Assembly: GCA_023375785.1 (NCBI GenBank)
Contig: SZWC01008524.1
Coordinates: forward strand, 10,029 to 74,028
Origin: Penium margaritaceum
Lineage: Eukaryota > Streptophyta > Zygnematophyceae > Desmidiales > Peniaceae
Direction of reading: 5' to 3'
DNA: 64,000 nt
In this document: in pieces, positions 22,701 to 35,291 of the stretch
Position numbering within the stretch: the first letter of the stretch is position 1
How the letters are laid out: the number at the start of each line of letters is the position of its first letter
Position numbers and translations under genes: made by a program
The notes under the pieces: model-generated
What the model saw: the letters and a program-made list of their open reading frames with translations, nothing else
What the model was told of the DNA's origin: nothing
The model's database searches: none

Positions 22701-25700
22701 ACTAGCTACGCCCTAATTTCTTCCTAGTTGCGCTCTAGTTGCGTCCTAGTTACATCCTTGCGTCCTACTTGCACTTTAGTTGCGCCCTAGTTGCGTCCTT
22801 GTTACATCCTAGTTGCATCCTAGTTGCACCCTACTTTCACCCTTCTTGCGCTTTACTTGCGCCCTGGTTGTGCCCTAGTTGTGCCCTAGTTTTGCCCTGG
22901 TTGCGCCTCAGTTGGTCATTAGCTACAACCCTAGTTGCCCCCTAGTTGCGTCCAAGTTGCACCCTAGTTGCACCCTAGTTGCGCCCTACTTGTGCACTAG
23001 TTGCACCCTAGTTGTGCCCTACTTGCGTCCTACTTGTGCCCTACTTGTACCTTAGAAACACCCTAGTTGCGTCCTAGTTGCAACCTAGTTGCACCCTAGT
23101 TGTGCCCTAGTTGCGCCCCAGTTGCACCCTTCTTATGCCTTAGTTGCACCCTAGTTGCAACTTGCTTGTTTCCTATTTGCACCCTAGTTGTGCCCTAGTT
23201 ACGTCCTAGTTGCGCCTCAATGAAGCACTAGCTACGCCCTAGTTGCGTCCTAGTTGCACCCCAGTTGCGCCTTAGTAGCAGCCTAGTTACGTCCTACGTG
23301 CTCCCTAGTTGTGCCGTAGCTGTGCCCTAGGTGCGTCCTACTTGCACCCCACTTGCGCCCTACTTGTGCCCTAGTTACGTCCTACTTGCGCCCTAGTTCT
23401 GCCTCAGTTGCGCCCTAGTTGTGCCTCGGTTGGACACCAACTGGCTGTAGCTGCACCATAGTCACGCCCTAGTTGTGCCCTACTTGTGCCCTATTTCCGC
23501 CCTACTTGCGCCCTAGTTGCGTCCTAGTTGCGCCCTAGTTGTGCCCTACTTGCACCATACTTACACTCTAGTTGCACCCTAGTTTTATCTTAGTTGTGCC
23601 CAACTTGTGTCCTACTAGGTTCTACTTGCGTCCTACTTGCGCCCTTGTTGCGCCCTAGTTACATTCTACTTGCACCCAACTTGCGCCCAACTTGCGCCCT
23701 ACTTACGCCCTAGTTGTGCCCTAGTTTCACCCTAGTTGTGCCAAACTTGCATCCTACTTGTACCCTAGTTGAGCCTAGTTACACCCTATTTCCACCCTAC
23801 TTGCCCCCTACTTGGACCCTAATTGTGCCTTACTTACGTCCTACTTGCACCTAATTGCGCACTAGCTACACCCTAGTTATGCCATAGTTGCACCCTAGTT
23901 GCACCCTACTTTCGCCCTAGTTGCATCCTTCTTGCTCCCTATTTGCACCCTAGTTGCATCCTACTTGCGCCCTAGTTGCATCCTACTTGCGCCCTAGTTG
24001 CATCCTACTTGCGCCTTCGTTGAGCCCTAGTTGCGCCCTAGTTGCGCCTCATCAAAGCACTAGCTACGCCCTAGTTACGCCCTAGTTGGGCCCTAGTTGG
24101 GCCCTAGTTGCGCCCTACTTGCGCCCTTCTTGCGTCCTAGTTGCGTCATACTTGTGCCCTAGTTGCGTCCTAGTTGTGCCCTAGTTGCGCCTTAGTTGCG
24201 CCTCAGTTGGGCAATAGCTACGCCCTAATTGCGCCCTAGTTGCATCCTAGTTGTACCCTAGTTGCGCCCTAGTTGTGCCTCAGTTGCGCCCTAGTTGCAT
24301 CCTACTTGCGCTCTAGATATACCCTACTTGAGTCTCAGTTGTTCACTAGCTATGCCCTAGTTATGCCATAGTGACGCCCTAGTTACGTCCTAGGTGTGCC
24401 CTAGTTGTACCCTACATGTGCCTTAGTTGCGCCTTACTTGCGTTATACTTGCACCCTAGTAACGCTCTAGTTGTGCCCTAGTTGTGTCCTACTTGCTCCC
24501 CACTTGTGTGCTACTTGTACCCTTCTTGTGCCCTAGTTGCGCCCTACTTGCACCCTACTTGCGCCGTAGTTACACCTCAGTTGGGCACTACCTACGTCCT
24601 AGTTGCGCCCTAGTTGTGCCCTAGGTGTACCGTAGAAGCGCCCTAGTTGCACCCTAGATGTGCCCTAGTTGCACCCGATATGAGCCCTACTTGCGTCCTA
24701 GTTGCGCCCTAGTTGTGCCCTAGTTGCGTCCTAGTTGCACCCTAGTTTCCCTTACTTGCGACCTAACGTCATCCTAGTTGCACCCTACTTACGCCGTGCT
24801 TGTGCCCGAGTTGCGCCCTTCTTACACCCTAGTTGCGCCCTACTTGCGTCCTACTTGCACCGCACTTGTGTCCTAGTTGTGTCCTAATTGCATCCTACTT
24901 GGGTCCTACTTGCTCCCTAGTTGCGCCCTGGTTGTGCCTTATTTGTGCCCTACTTGTGACCTACTTGTGCCCTAGTTTCACCCTACTTGCGTCCTAGTTG
25001 CGTCCTACTTGCGCCCTACTTGCGCCGGAGTTACACCATTGTCGCATCCTACTTGCACCCTACTTGTACCCTACTTGCACCCTACTTGTGCCCTGGTTGC
25101 GTCATAGTTGCGTCCTATTTTTGCCCTACTTCCTTCCTACTTAAGCCCTACTTGCACCTTAGTTGCGCCCTGGTTGCATCCTAGTTGAGCCCTACTTGCA
25201 CCCGACATGGGCCCTAGTTGCGCCCTACTTGCGCCCTAGTTGTGCCCTAGTTGCGCCTAAGTTGCGCCTCAATTGGACACTAGCTACGGTCTAGTTGCGC
25301 CCTAGTTGCACCCGTGTTATGCCCTACTCGCACCCTCCTTGTGTCCTAGTGGCATCCTAGTTGCACCCTAGTTGTGCCCTAGTTGTACCCTAGTTGTGCC
25401 CTAGTTGTACCCTTATTGCGCCCTAGTTGCGCCTCGGTTAAGCACTAGCTACGCCCTAGTTGCATCCTAGTTGCACCCTACTTGCACACTAGTTTTGCTC
25501 TCCTTGCGTCCTACTTGCATCCTAGTTGCGCCCTACTTGCGCCCTAGTTGCGCCCTAGTTGCGCCCTAGTTGTGCCCTAGTTGCACCCTAGTTACGCCTC
25601 AGTAAGGCACTAGCTACGCCCTAGTTGGGCCGTAGTTGCACCCAAGTTGCGCCCAACTTGTGTCCTACTTGCGTCTTACTTGCGTCCTAGTTTTACCCTA

Positions 25701-28700
25701 GTTGCGTCCTAGTTGTGCCCTAGTTGCGCCTCAGTTGAGCACTAGCTACATCCTAGTTGCGCCCTAGTTGCGTCCTACTTGCGCACTAGTTACACCCTAG
25801 TGTGCCCTTGTTGTGTCCTACTTGCGCCCTACTTGCGCCCTAGTTGCGCCCTAGTTGCACCCTACTTGCACCCTACTTGCGCCCTACTTGCGCCCTACCT
25901 CCTTGTACCCTAGTTGCACCCTAGATGCACCCTAGTTGCGCCCTACTTGCGCTTTACTTGCATCCTACTTGTACCCTAGTCGCGTCCTAGTTGCGCCCTA
26001 GTTGGACCTTACTTGCTCCCTACTTGCACCCTACTTGCGTCATTTTCACGCTCTAGTTGTACCCTCCTTGCGTCCTAGTTGTGCCCTAGTTGCGCCCTAG
26101 TTGTGCCTCAGTTGGGCACTAGCTATGCCCTAGTTGCGCCCTAGTGCCCTAGTTGTATCCTACTTACGCCCTACTTGCACCCTACTTGCGTCCTAGTTGT
26201 GCCCTGGTTGGACCCTCGTTGTGCCATACTTGCGCCCTACTTGCGACTTACTTGTGCCTTACTTGCCTCCTAGTTGTGCCCCAATTGCACCCTAGTTGTG
26301 CCCTAGTTGCGCCCTACTTGTGCCCTAGTTGCGCCCTAGTTGTGCCCTAGTTGTGTTCTACTTGCGCCCTAGTTACGCCCTAGTTGCGCCTCAGTTGGAC
26401 ACTAGGTCCGCCCTAGTTGCACCCTTGTTGTGTCCTAGTTGTGCCCTAGTTGCGTCCTACTTGTGACCTACTTGCGCCCTAGTTACACCCTACTTGCGTC
26501 CTAGTTGCGCCATACTTGCGCCCTACTTGCGCCCGAGTTGCACCCTTGTTGCGTCCTAGTTTCACCCTACTTGCACCCTACGTGCGCCTTACTTGCACCC
26601 TAGTTGCAACCAAGATGCACCCTAGTTGCGCCCTACTTGTGCCCTACTTAAGCCCTACTTGCGCCCTAGCTGCTCCCTAGTTGCGTCCTAGTTGCGCCCT
26701 ACTTGCACCCTACATGGGTCCTAGTTTTGTCATAGTTGCGTCCTAGTTGCACCCTAGTTGTGTCCTACTCACGTTCTTGTTGTGCCCTACTTGCGCCCTA
26801 GTTGCGCCCAAGTTACGCCTGAGTTGGGTACTAGCTACTGCCTAGTTGTTCCCTGGTTGCTTCCTAGTTGCCCCTTACTGGTGCCTTACTTGCACCCAAC
26901 ATGCGGCCTAGTTGCACCCTACTTGCGTCCTAGTTGAACCCTAGTTGCGCCCTAGCTACGCCTAAGTTAAGTAGTATCTACGACCTAATTATGTCCTAGT
27001 TTCGCCCTAGTTGCACCCTAGTTGCACCCTAATTGTGCCCTTCTAGCGTCCTAGTTGTGCCCTACTTGTGCCCTTCGTGCATCCTTGTTGTGCCCTACTT
27101 GCGCGCTTGTTGCACCCTAGTTGTGCCCTAGTTGCACCCTAGTCGTGCCTCAATTGGGCACTAACTACGCCCAAGTTGCGTCCTAGTTGCACCCTAGCTG
27201 TACCCTAGTTGTACCCTAGTTGCGCACCAGTTGCGTCCCACTTGTGCCCTAGATGCGCCCTACTTGCTTCCTAATTGCATCCTAGTTGCGCCTTACTTGC
27301 TTCTCAGTTGGGCACTAGCTACACCCTAGTTGCACCCTAGTTACGCCCTAGTTGCACCCTAGTTGCGCCCTAGTTGCATCCTACTTGTGCCCTAGTTGCG
27401 TCCTACTTGCGCCCTACTTGCGCCCTAGTTACGCTCTAGTTGCACCATAGTTGCACCCTACTTGCTCCCTAGTTGCGACCTATTTGCGTCCTACTTGCAC
27501 CGTAGTTATGCCGTAGTTTTAACCTAGTTGCACCTCAGTTAAACACTAGTTGCGCCCTAGTTGCGCCCTAGTTGCACCCTAGTTACACACTACTTGCGCC
27601 CTACTTGGGCCCTAGTTGCGCCCCGGTTGTGCCCTAGTTTTCCCTAGTTGTGCCTCAGTTTGGCACTAGCTACACCCTAGTTGCGCCCTAGTTGTGCCCA
27701 AGTTGCACACTACTTGCATCCTACTTGCATCTTACTTGCACCCTAGTTGGGCCCTAGTTGCCCCTCAGTTGGGCACTAGCTACGCCCTAGTTGCACCCTA
27801 GTTGTGCCCTAGTTGCGCCTCAGTTGGATACTAGCTACGTCCTAGTTGCGCCCTACGTGCATCCTAGTTGCGACCTAGTTGCGCTTTAGTTGCGCCCTAC
27901 TTGCGACCTACCTGCGCCCTAGTTACACCCTTCTAGCGTCCTAGTTACCCCCTACTTGCGCCCTACTTGCGCCTGAGTTGTGCCCTTGTTGCGCCCTAGT
28001 TGTGTCCTATTTGCGCCCTACTTGAGCTGTATTTGTGCCCTAGTTTTGCACTATTTGCGCCCTACTTGGGTCCTACTTGCACCCTAGTTGTGCCCTAGTT
28101 ACAACCTAATTGTGCCCGATTTGCATCCTAGTTGCACCCTACTTGCGACCTAATTGCGCCCTAGTTGCACCCTACTTGCGTCCTAGTTGCACCCTACTTG
28201 CGCCCTACTTGCGCCCTAGTTGCGCCCTAGTTACGCCCAAGTTGTTCCCTAGTTGCGTCCTACTTGCATCCTAGTTGGGCCCTACGTGCGCCCTATTTGC
28301 ACCCTAGTTGCGTCTCAGTTCGGCACTAGCTACCCCCTAAGTGTGCCCTAGTTGTACCCTAGTTGCACCCTAGTTGTGCCCATATTGCGTCCTAGTTGTA
28401 CCCTACTTGCGTCCAAGTTGCCCCCTACTTGCGCCCTAGTTGTGCCCTAGTTGCGCCCTAGTTGCGTCTCAGTTCGGCACTAGCTACGCCCTTATTCCGC
28501 CCTAGTTGCGTCCTAGTTATGTCCTAGTTGTACCCTAGTTACGCCCTATTTGCACCCTAGTTGTGCCCTAGTTGCGAACTACTTGCGCCCTTCTTGCGCC
28601 ATAGTTGCGCCGTAGTTGCGCCCAAGTTGCACCTTAGTTGGCCACTAGCTACGCCCTAGTTGCGCCCCAGTTGCGCCCTAGTTATGCCCTACTTGCGTCC

Positions 28701-31660
28701 TACATACGCCCTTCCTGCGTCCTAGTTGTACCCTAGTTCTGACCTAGTTGCGCCCTTGTTGCATCCTAGTTTTGCCCTTATTATGCCTGAGTTGGGAACC
28801 AGCTGCGCCCTAGTTTCGTCCTAGTTGCAACCAAGTTGCGTCCAACGTGCATCCTAATTGCGCCCTACTTGAGTCCTAGTTGCGCCCTAATTGCGCCCTA
28901 GTTGCGCCACTGTTGGGCACTAGCTACATTCTAGTTGCGCCCTAGTTGCGCCCTAGTTGCACCCTATATACACCCTAGTTATGCCCTAGTAACATCCTAC
29001 TTGTACCCTACTGGCGCCCCAGTTGCGCCCTAGTTGCGCACTAGTTGCGCCTTGGCGAGGCACTAGCTACGCCCTAGTTGTGCCATTGTTGCGCCCTTGT
29101 TGCATCCTACTTGCGCCCTACTTGCACCCTACTTCCGCCCTAGTTGTGTCCTAGTTGCGCCCTAGTTGTTTCCTAGTTGCACCCTACTCGCTGCCTAGAT
29201 GCGCCCTAGTTGCACACTACTTGCACCCTACTTGCGCCCAGGTTGGACTATAGCTGTGCCTTAGTTGCACCCTACTTACGCCCTACATGCACCCTACTTG
29301 CATCCTAGTTGCGTCCTAGTTGTGCCCTACTTGCGCCCTACTTGAGTCCTAGTTATGCCCCATTTGTGCCCTAGTTGTGACCTACTTGTGCCCTAGTTGT
29401 GTCCTACTTGCATCCTAGTTGCGCCCTACTTACGCCCTACTTGCGCCCTTCATGCACTTTAGTTGTACCCTACTTGCTTCCTAGTTACGCCCTAGTTGCG
29501 CCCCAGTTGCGCCCTAATTGCGCCCTAGTTGTGCCCTAATTGTGCCCTAGTTGCATCCTTGTTGCGCCCTACTTGCGCCCTAGTTGCATCCAAGTTCCTC
29601 CCTAGTGGTGTACTACTTGCGCCCTACTTGCACCCTACTTGCACCCTAGTTGCGCCCTAATTGTGCCCTAGTTGTGTCCTAGATATGCCATAGTTGCGTC
29701 TCAGTTGGACACTAGCTACGCCCTAGTTGTGCCCTAGTAACGACCAAGTTATGCCCTAGTTACGCCCTAGTTTCATCCTAGTTGCACCCTAGTTGCACAC
29801 TAGTTGCATCCCTGTTACGTCCTAGTTGCTCCCTAGTTGCGTCCCAGTTGCGCCCTAGTTGCGTCCTACTTTCGCCCTAGTTGCACCCTAGTTGCACCCT
29901 ACTTACACCCTACTTGCGTCCTACTTGCACCCTCGTTGTATCCTAGTTCTGCCCTAGTTGCTTCCTACTTGCACCCTTCTTGCGCCCAACTTGTGCCCTA
30001 GTTCCACCCTATTTGCACCCTTGTTGCGTCCTCCTTGCCCCCTACTTGCACCCTACTTGTGCACTAGTTCCGCCCTAGTTGCACCCTAGTCATGCCTTCG
30101 TTGCACCCTACCTGTGCCCTAGTTCCGTCCTCCTTGTGCCCTAGTTGCGCCCTACTTGCGCCCTACTCGCGTCCTACTTGCGCCCTAGTTGCGTCCTAAT
30201 TACACCCTAGTTGCGCCCTACTTGTGTCCTACTTGCGTCCAACTTGCACCCTAGTTGCGCCCTTCTTGCATCCTTTTTGTGCCCTAGTTGCGCCCTAGTT
30301 GCACCCTGGTTGCGTCCTGGTTGCGCCTCAATTGGGCACTAGCTACGCCCTTGTCGCGCCCTAGGTGCGTCCTAGTTGCATCCTATTATAGCCCTACTAG
30401 CGCCCTAATTGCACCCTAGTTGCGCCCTAATTACGCCCAAGTTGCACCCTAGTTGCGTCCGAGTTGCGCCTCAGTTGGGCACTAGCTACACCCTAGTTGT
30501 TTCCTAGTTGCGCCCTAGTTGCGCCCTACTTGCACCCTACTTGCACTCTACTTGCACCATAGTTGCGTCCTAGTTGTACCCTAGTTGCGCTCTAGTTTTG
30601 CCTCCGTTGGGCAATAGCTACGCCTTAGTTATTCCCTAGTTGCGCCCTAGTTGCACCCTAGTTACACCCTAGTTGTGCCCTAGATGTGCCCTACTTGCGC
30701 CTTACTTGCACCCTGCTTGCGTCCTAGTTGCGGCCTAGTTGCACGCTGGTTGCGTCCAAGTTGCACCCTTGTTGCGCCCTAGTTGCACCCTACTTGCACC
30801 CTACTTGCGCCCTACTTGCGCCCTACTTGCGTCCTAGTTCCGGCCCAGTTGCGCCCTAGTTGCACCTTACTTGCACCCTACTTGTGCCCTATTGTACCCC
30901 AGTTGCCCCCTAGTTGTGCCCTACTTGCGACCAGGTTGCGTCCTAGTTGCAACCTAGTTGCGCCTAACTTGCGCTCTACTTGTGCCCTACTTGCGTCCTA
31001 CTTGCGATCCAATTACGTCGTACTTGCATCCTAGTTGCACCCTAGTTGCACTCCAGTTGCGGTCTTGTTGCGCCTTAGTTGGGCACCAGCTACGCCCTAG
31101 TTGCGCCCTGGTTGCGTCCTACTTGCGCCCTTGTTGCACCCTACTTGCGTCCTAGTTGCGCCCTAGTTGCGCCCTAGTTGCGCCCTAGTTGAGCCTCAGT
31201 TGGGTACTAGCTACGTCTAGTTGCGTCCTAGTTTCCCCCTAGTTGCACCCCGCTTGCATCCTACTTGCGCGCTACTTGCGCTGTAGTTGCACCCTAGTTG
31301 CGCCCTAGTTGCACCCTAGCTGCGCTCTAGTTGCGCCTCAATTGGGCACTAGCTACGCCCTAGTTGCACCCTAGTTCCATCCTAGTTACGCCCTAGTTGC
31401 ACTAGTTGCACCCTAGTTGCACTATACTTGCGCCCTACTCGCGCCCTAGTTGTGTCCTAGTTGTACCCTAGATGCCTCCTACTTGTGTCCTACTTGCACC
31501 CTACTAGCGTCGTAGTTGCGTCCTAGTTGCGCCCTTGTTGCGCCCTACTTGCGACCTACTTGCATCCTACTTGCACCCGAGTTGCGCAGTAGTTGCACCC
31601 TAATTGCATCCTAGTGGTGCCCAACTTGTGTCCTAGTTGCACCCTAGATGTAACCTAGTT
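19716..31660 (+). repeat. 11-bp satellite, block 2 (about 12 kb)
   Basis: Same 11-mer family as block 1, with TTGCG, TTGCA and TTGTG versions mixed. The three-unit variant with GGGCACTAGCTACG recurs throughout. Around 25279-25741 its cores lie 165, 165 and 132 bp apart, all multiples of 11. No gene is embedded. Confidence 0.97.
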
Positions 31661-31665
31661 GCGCG

Positions 31666-32296
31666 TGTCAGAAGAATGAAATGAGCGGAGGTGACACTGG
31701 GAGAAGCGGGCAGAAGCACGGAGACATATGCAAGTATGTCAGCATGATAATGGGAGCAAAGACATGGGAGATGGAGCCGGGAGTTAGTCGCCGGAGATTG
31801 AGACGAAGTGATGCAGTTGGTAGAGGTGTGAGGTAGACAGGTAGACTGATGAGAGAAAGAGCTGAGGCAGACAAAGAGCGATGGGCCAAAGAGGTTTGAG
31901 CGACGGAGCGAAGTGAAAAAATGAGGAGTCGTAGAGAGGAGATGGCAAAGACAGAAAGAGTGAAGGGCGAGCAGAGCGAGCACACGACGGCAAAGCCGCG
32001 GAACCAAAGGCCAACAGGATGAGAAGAACTTTTCTGGATTAATTCATGGAGGGAATGAACATCCTCCGTGTATACAACAGAACCGGACAAAGATAGTCAC
32101 CAATGGCTTCTTTCTGCTAGCCGTACGCGTAGCGATGTAATCACTTTATTGGGGGCGGCTTGGCTCTGGTGGAACGCTCGTGACAGACCGACCGTTTGCT
32201 GAGGAGGTTCGGAGGAGATCTGAACCTGCATCGAGAGATCGGATTATCTGAGGGGTGTTGGAGAGGACCTTGTCGGAGTCATTTCTTTTCCTGACA
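31666..32296 (-). repeat. 3' LTR of the gag-only element (minus orientation)
   Basis: Starts TGTCAGAAGAATG and ends CTGACA on the plus strand; paired with 34668-35286. Confidence 0.9.
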
Positions 32297-32306
32297 GCCC
32301 CCCTGA
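32297..32306 (-). promoter_or_regulatory. polypurine tract (minus strand)
   Basis: On the minus strand it reads TTCAGGGGGGC directly before the LTR that ends at 32296. Confidence 0.75.
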
Positions 32307-33079
32307 ATCCGACAAGGTGCAAGGACCTGAATGCCTTATAGGGCAACAGTGTCCAGGTGGCGTTGTCTATTCGGGGGAGTTACCACTCGATGGAGGGATC
32401 TGATGATCTCGTTGCAGAGGTTTGGATTCCACGCTACTGACACCAGAGTGTGCCACATGGCTTCGACTGGTGATACTTCATTGATGATTCCATGGTAGAC
32501 AGCATGGGTGGTGCGGCAAAGGCATCTCTTGATGTCTCAAGAGGTTGTTGTGCATACCCTTGGAGGACACCGGGGACTGTCATAAACTCCTTCTAGAAAG
32601 AGGGAGAGTTGATACCTGTGAAGAAATGACTGCTTTGTCTTGACTTGTATGCCACCATACCAGTCGTGGATTTTTTCTCCGAACTGATCCAGTTCTTGGA
32701 TGTGCTTCCAATCGAGTGCGTGTCCTACCATGGTGATAGTCTTGAGAGTGTGTGGCAGCTTGTGGATGATTCTATCAATTTACCCCAACAGATCTTGACC
32801 TGCTCGTGGTAGAAGAAGGTAGTAGTAGTAGTAGTAGAGGATGGATTTGGATGCTTGTGGAGAGAAGGAATGACCAGAGGCCTAGGAGTGAGCACCTGAG
32901 TGGGGAGATGGGGGCAGGGAGGAGGACTGGTGCATTGTGATGTCAGGGGAGTAGCATGTGGCAAGGGGTCGGTGAGAGTCGAAGCGCCTCAAGAAATCAG
33001 TTGTTGTTGTGGGTGCAGACAATTTTGAAAGGTGCTATTGGTCCTTGTACTGATGCGAGATTGGAGATGGATTGCTGAT

Positions 33080-34230
33080 GAAGATGAAGTAGGCGATAAG
33101 GCGAACTACGTGCGTTGTAGAAATCTTCGGCATGGGTACAAGTTGTTGTGCAACTGGCGATGCAACTGGGCGGAACTGTTTGCCGATCGGGAATGGTGAG
33201 GGACAACAAAAGGCAGAGAGTGTGTAGGGGTGGAACCACGCACACTTCCAAAGTTTTCGGTGTGGGCATATGTCGTCGCGAGAATGGCGATGCGACCGGA
33301 CGGATCCTTGTGCCGAGCGGAGGACGATGCTGAAAGCTGCTGATGGATAGCAATTGGGTGGATGCAGGGGAAAAACCACGTGCACTTTGAAATAGTGGGA
33401 TAGGGTGCGGCAAGGAGAAGGCAGGAGCCGACGCGCCGTAAGAAATCTGCTCTGACATGGGTGCAGACTGCTGCAAAATGGACAGTCAGCTTGTGCAGAT
33501 CCTTGTGCTTGCAGTAGATGCTGATGATTGCTGATGATAAGGTGGAGGCGGATGATAACAGAAATTGGGTGCAAGGGCGAACCGTGTGCGCTGCGGAAGT
33601 TTCGGCGTGGGTGCAAGTCGTGGCGCAACGGGCTACCGGGCGGATCCATGTGCCGTGCGGAGAACGATGCAGGAGGCGGAGGAATGACTGATGACGGAGT
33701 GGGCGCAGGGGCAAAACTGCGTGCGCTCCGAGACGATGCTCATGGGAATGATGGTGACGTTGAAGCTGATGCAGAAGTAGTTCGAAGGAGGTATAGGAAG
33801 CTCAGATGAGGCTGATACTGGAGGATGATGAGGAGAAAGTGTGGCGGTGATGAGGAGGATTTTCAGAGACTGATGGTGATTCGAGTTAAGAGGATGACAT
33901 TGATGAACCAGCGACATTACTGGAAGGCGAAAGAAGCAGCAAGGTAGGCGGGCAGTAGGCACGAGTGAGGCAACCAGCTGCTCTGCTGTCAGGAGAGTGA
34001 CGGCTTGTTCCCCAGTTGGCTCGAAACGTGGGCAAGAAGACTGGTGGTGTCCGATGTCCTGACAGCGAGAGAAAGTCGGTTGAGGCAGAAAAAGGCATGA
34101 GGTAAGCATTGATGTCTTATCCGTTGAATTCAGGAGAGTGACGGCTTGTTCTCCAGTTGGCTCGCAACAGGAGGAGGAAGATTGGTGGTGTCCGATATCC
34201 TGGCGACAGATGGTAGTTTGCTGCGGACAG
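33080..34230 (-). repeat. internal tandem repeats of the gag-only element
   Basis: Similar strings recur: TTCGGCATGGGTACAAG, TTCGGTGTGGGCATATG and TTCGGCGTGGGTGCAAG near 33129, 33258 and 33602. A separate ~145-bp duplication is marked by GGAGAGTGACGGCTTGTTC near 33992 and 34132. Several overlapping low-value frames on the minus strand result from these repeats. Confidence 0.6.
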
Positions 34231-34655
34231 CTGGCAGAGGACGCGGCGCGACGGAGTGGCTCGAGAAGATGAAGGCAGGGAGGCTGATGTAGATCGCGCA
34301 GATGGAGCAGATGAAACAGATAAGGATGCTTGTGGCAGGCAGGTTGCGAGTGATAAGAAGGTTCAAGGAAGATGGCAACAGGTGGCGGCTCGAGAGCGAT
34401 CTACGGCTGATCGCAATGATGGATCACAGAATAATAGCCACAGGCGAGTTTTGGACGTAGGGCTTGGTAAGGATTAGGAGAAGTCGCTCCAGCTTGAAAA
34501 GCAATCGAAGCGGTGTTGCTGATGTCAGGTGCTGGCGAAGCTGAGAGACACGAGTTGGCGTTGATGGCTGCGGACGAATGCTGCAGAGAAGAGCAAATAA
34601 ATTGCAGCAGAGGGGCGATGGTTGGGTCATGGGACACCAGGTGGTGTTGCCTAAT

Positions 34656-34667
34656 GCTCTGATACTA
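34656..34667 (-). promoter_or_regulatory. primer-binding site (minus strand), Met-tRNA type
   Basis: Reads TAGTATCAGAGC on the minus strand, one base off the usual initiator Met-tRNA site, directly abutting the LTR at 34668. Confidence 0.85.
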
Positions 34668-35286
34668 TGTTAGAAGAATGTAGTGACTGGGAGAAGCGAA
34701 CAGAAGCACGGAGACATAAGCAAGTACAACAGTAGGATAATGGGAGCAAAGACATGGAAGATGGAGCCGGGAGTTAGTCGTGGGAGCTCGACAAGAAGTG
34801 ATGCATTAGGTAAAGGTGTGAGGTAGACATGTAGACTGATGAGAGAAAAAGCTAAGGCACACAGAGAGCGATGGGCGAGAGAGGTTTGAGCAACGGAGCG
34901 AAGTGATAAAATGAGGAGTCTTAGAGAGGAGATGGCGAAGGCAGAATGAGCGAAGGCCGACCAGAGCAAGGACACGGCGGGGAAGCTGTGGAGCCAAAGG
35001 CGAACAGGATGAGTAGAACTGTTATGGATTGATCTATGGAGGGGATGAAAATCCTCCGTAAATACAACAGAACAGGAAAAAGATAGTCACCAACAGCTTC
35101 TTTTTGCTAGCCATATGCGTAGCAATGTAATCTCTTGATTAGGGGCGGCTTGGCTCTTGTGGAACGGTCGTGATCAACCGACCGTTTGCCGAGGAGGTTC
35201 GGAGGACATCTGAACGTCCATCAAGAGCTCGGATTATCCGAGGGGTGTTGGAGAGGACCTTGTCGGAGTCATTTCTTTTTTTGACA
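34668..35286 (-). repeat. 5' LTR of the gag-only element (minus orientation)
   Basis: Starts TGTTAGAAGAATG and ends TTTGACA on the plus strand. It is visibly more diverged from its partner than the Copia LTRs are from each other. Confidence 0.9.
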
Positions 35287-35291
35287 GCACG

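Larger units (their letters stand above)
31666..35286 (-). mobile_element. gag-only (non-autonomous) LTR-retrotransposon inserted in the satellite
   Basis: LTRs at 31666-32296 (631 bp) and 34668-35286 (619 bp) start TG and end CA. A primer site on the minus strand abuts the right LTR and a purine tract abuts the left LTR, so the element reads leftwards. Flanking bases GCGCG (31661-31665) and GCACG (35287-35291) are a slightly decayed 5-bp target duplication, and satellite resumes on both sides. The internal 2.4 kb has no protease, integrase or reverse transcriptase; only a degenerate zinc-knuckle-like motif (CQDIGHHQSSC), present twice near 34040 and 34190, hints at gag. The LTRs differ by roughly a tenth, so this is older than the Copia copy. 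Broken. Confidence 0.9.
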
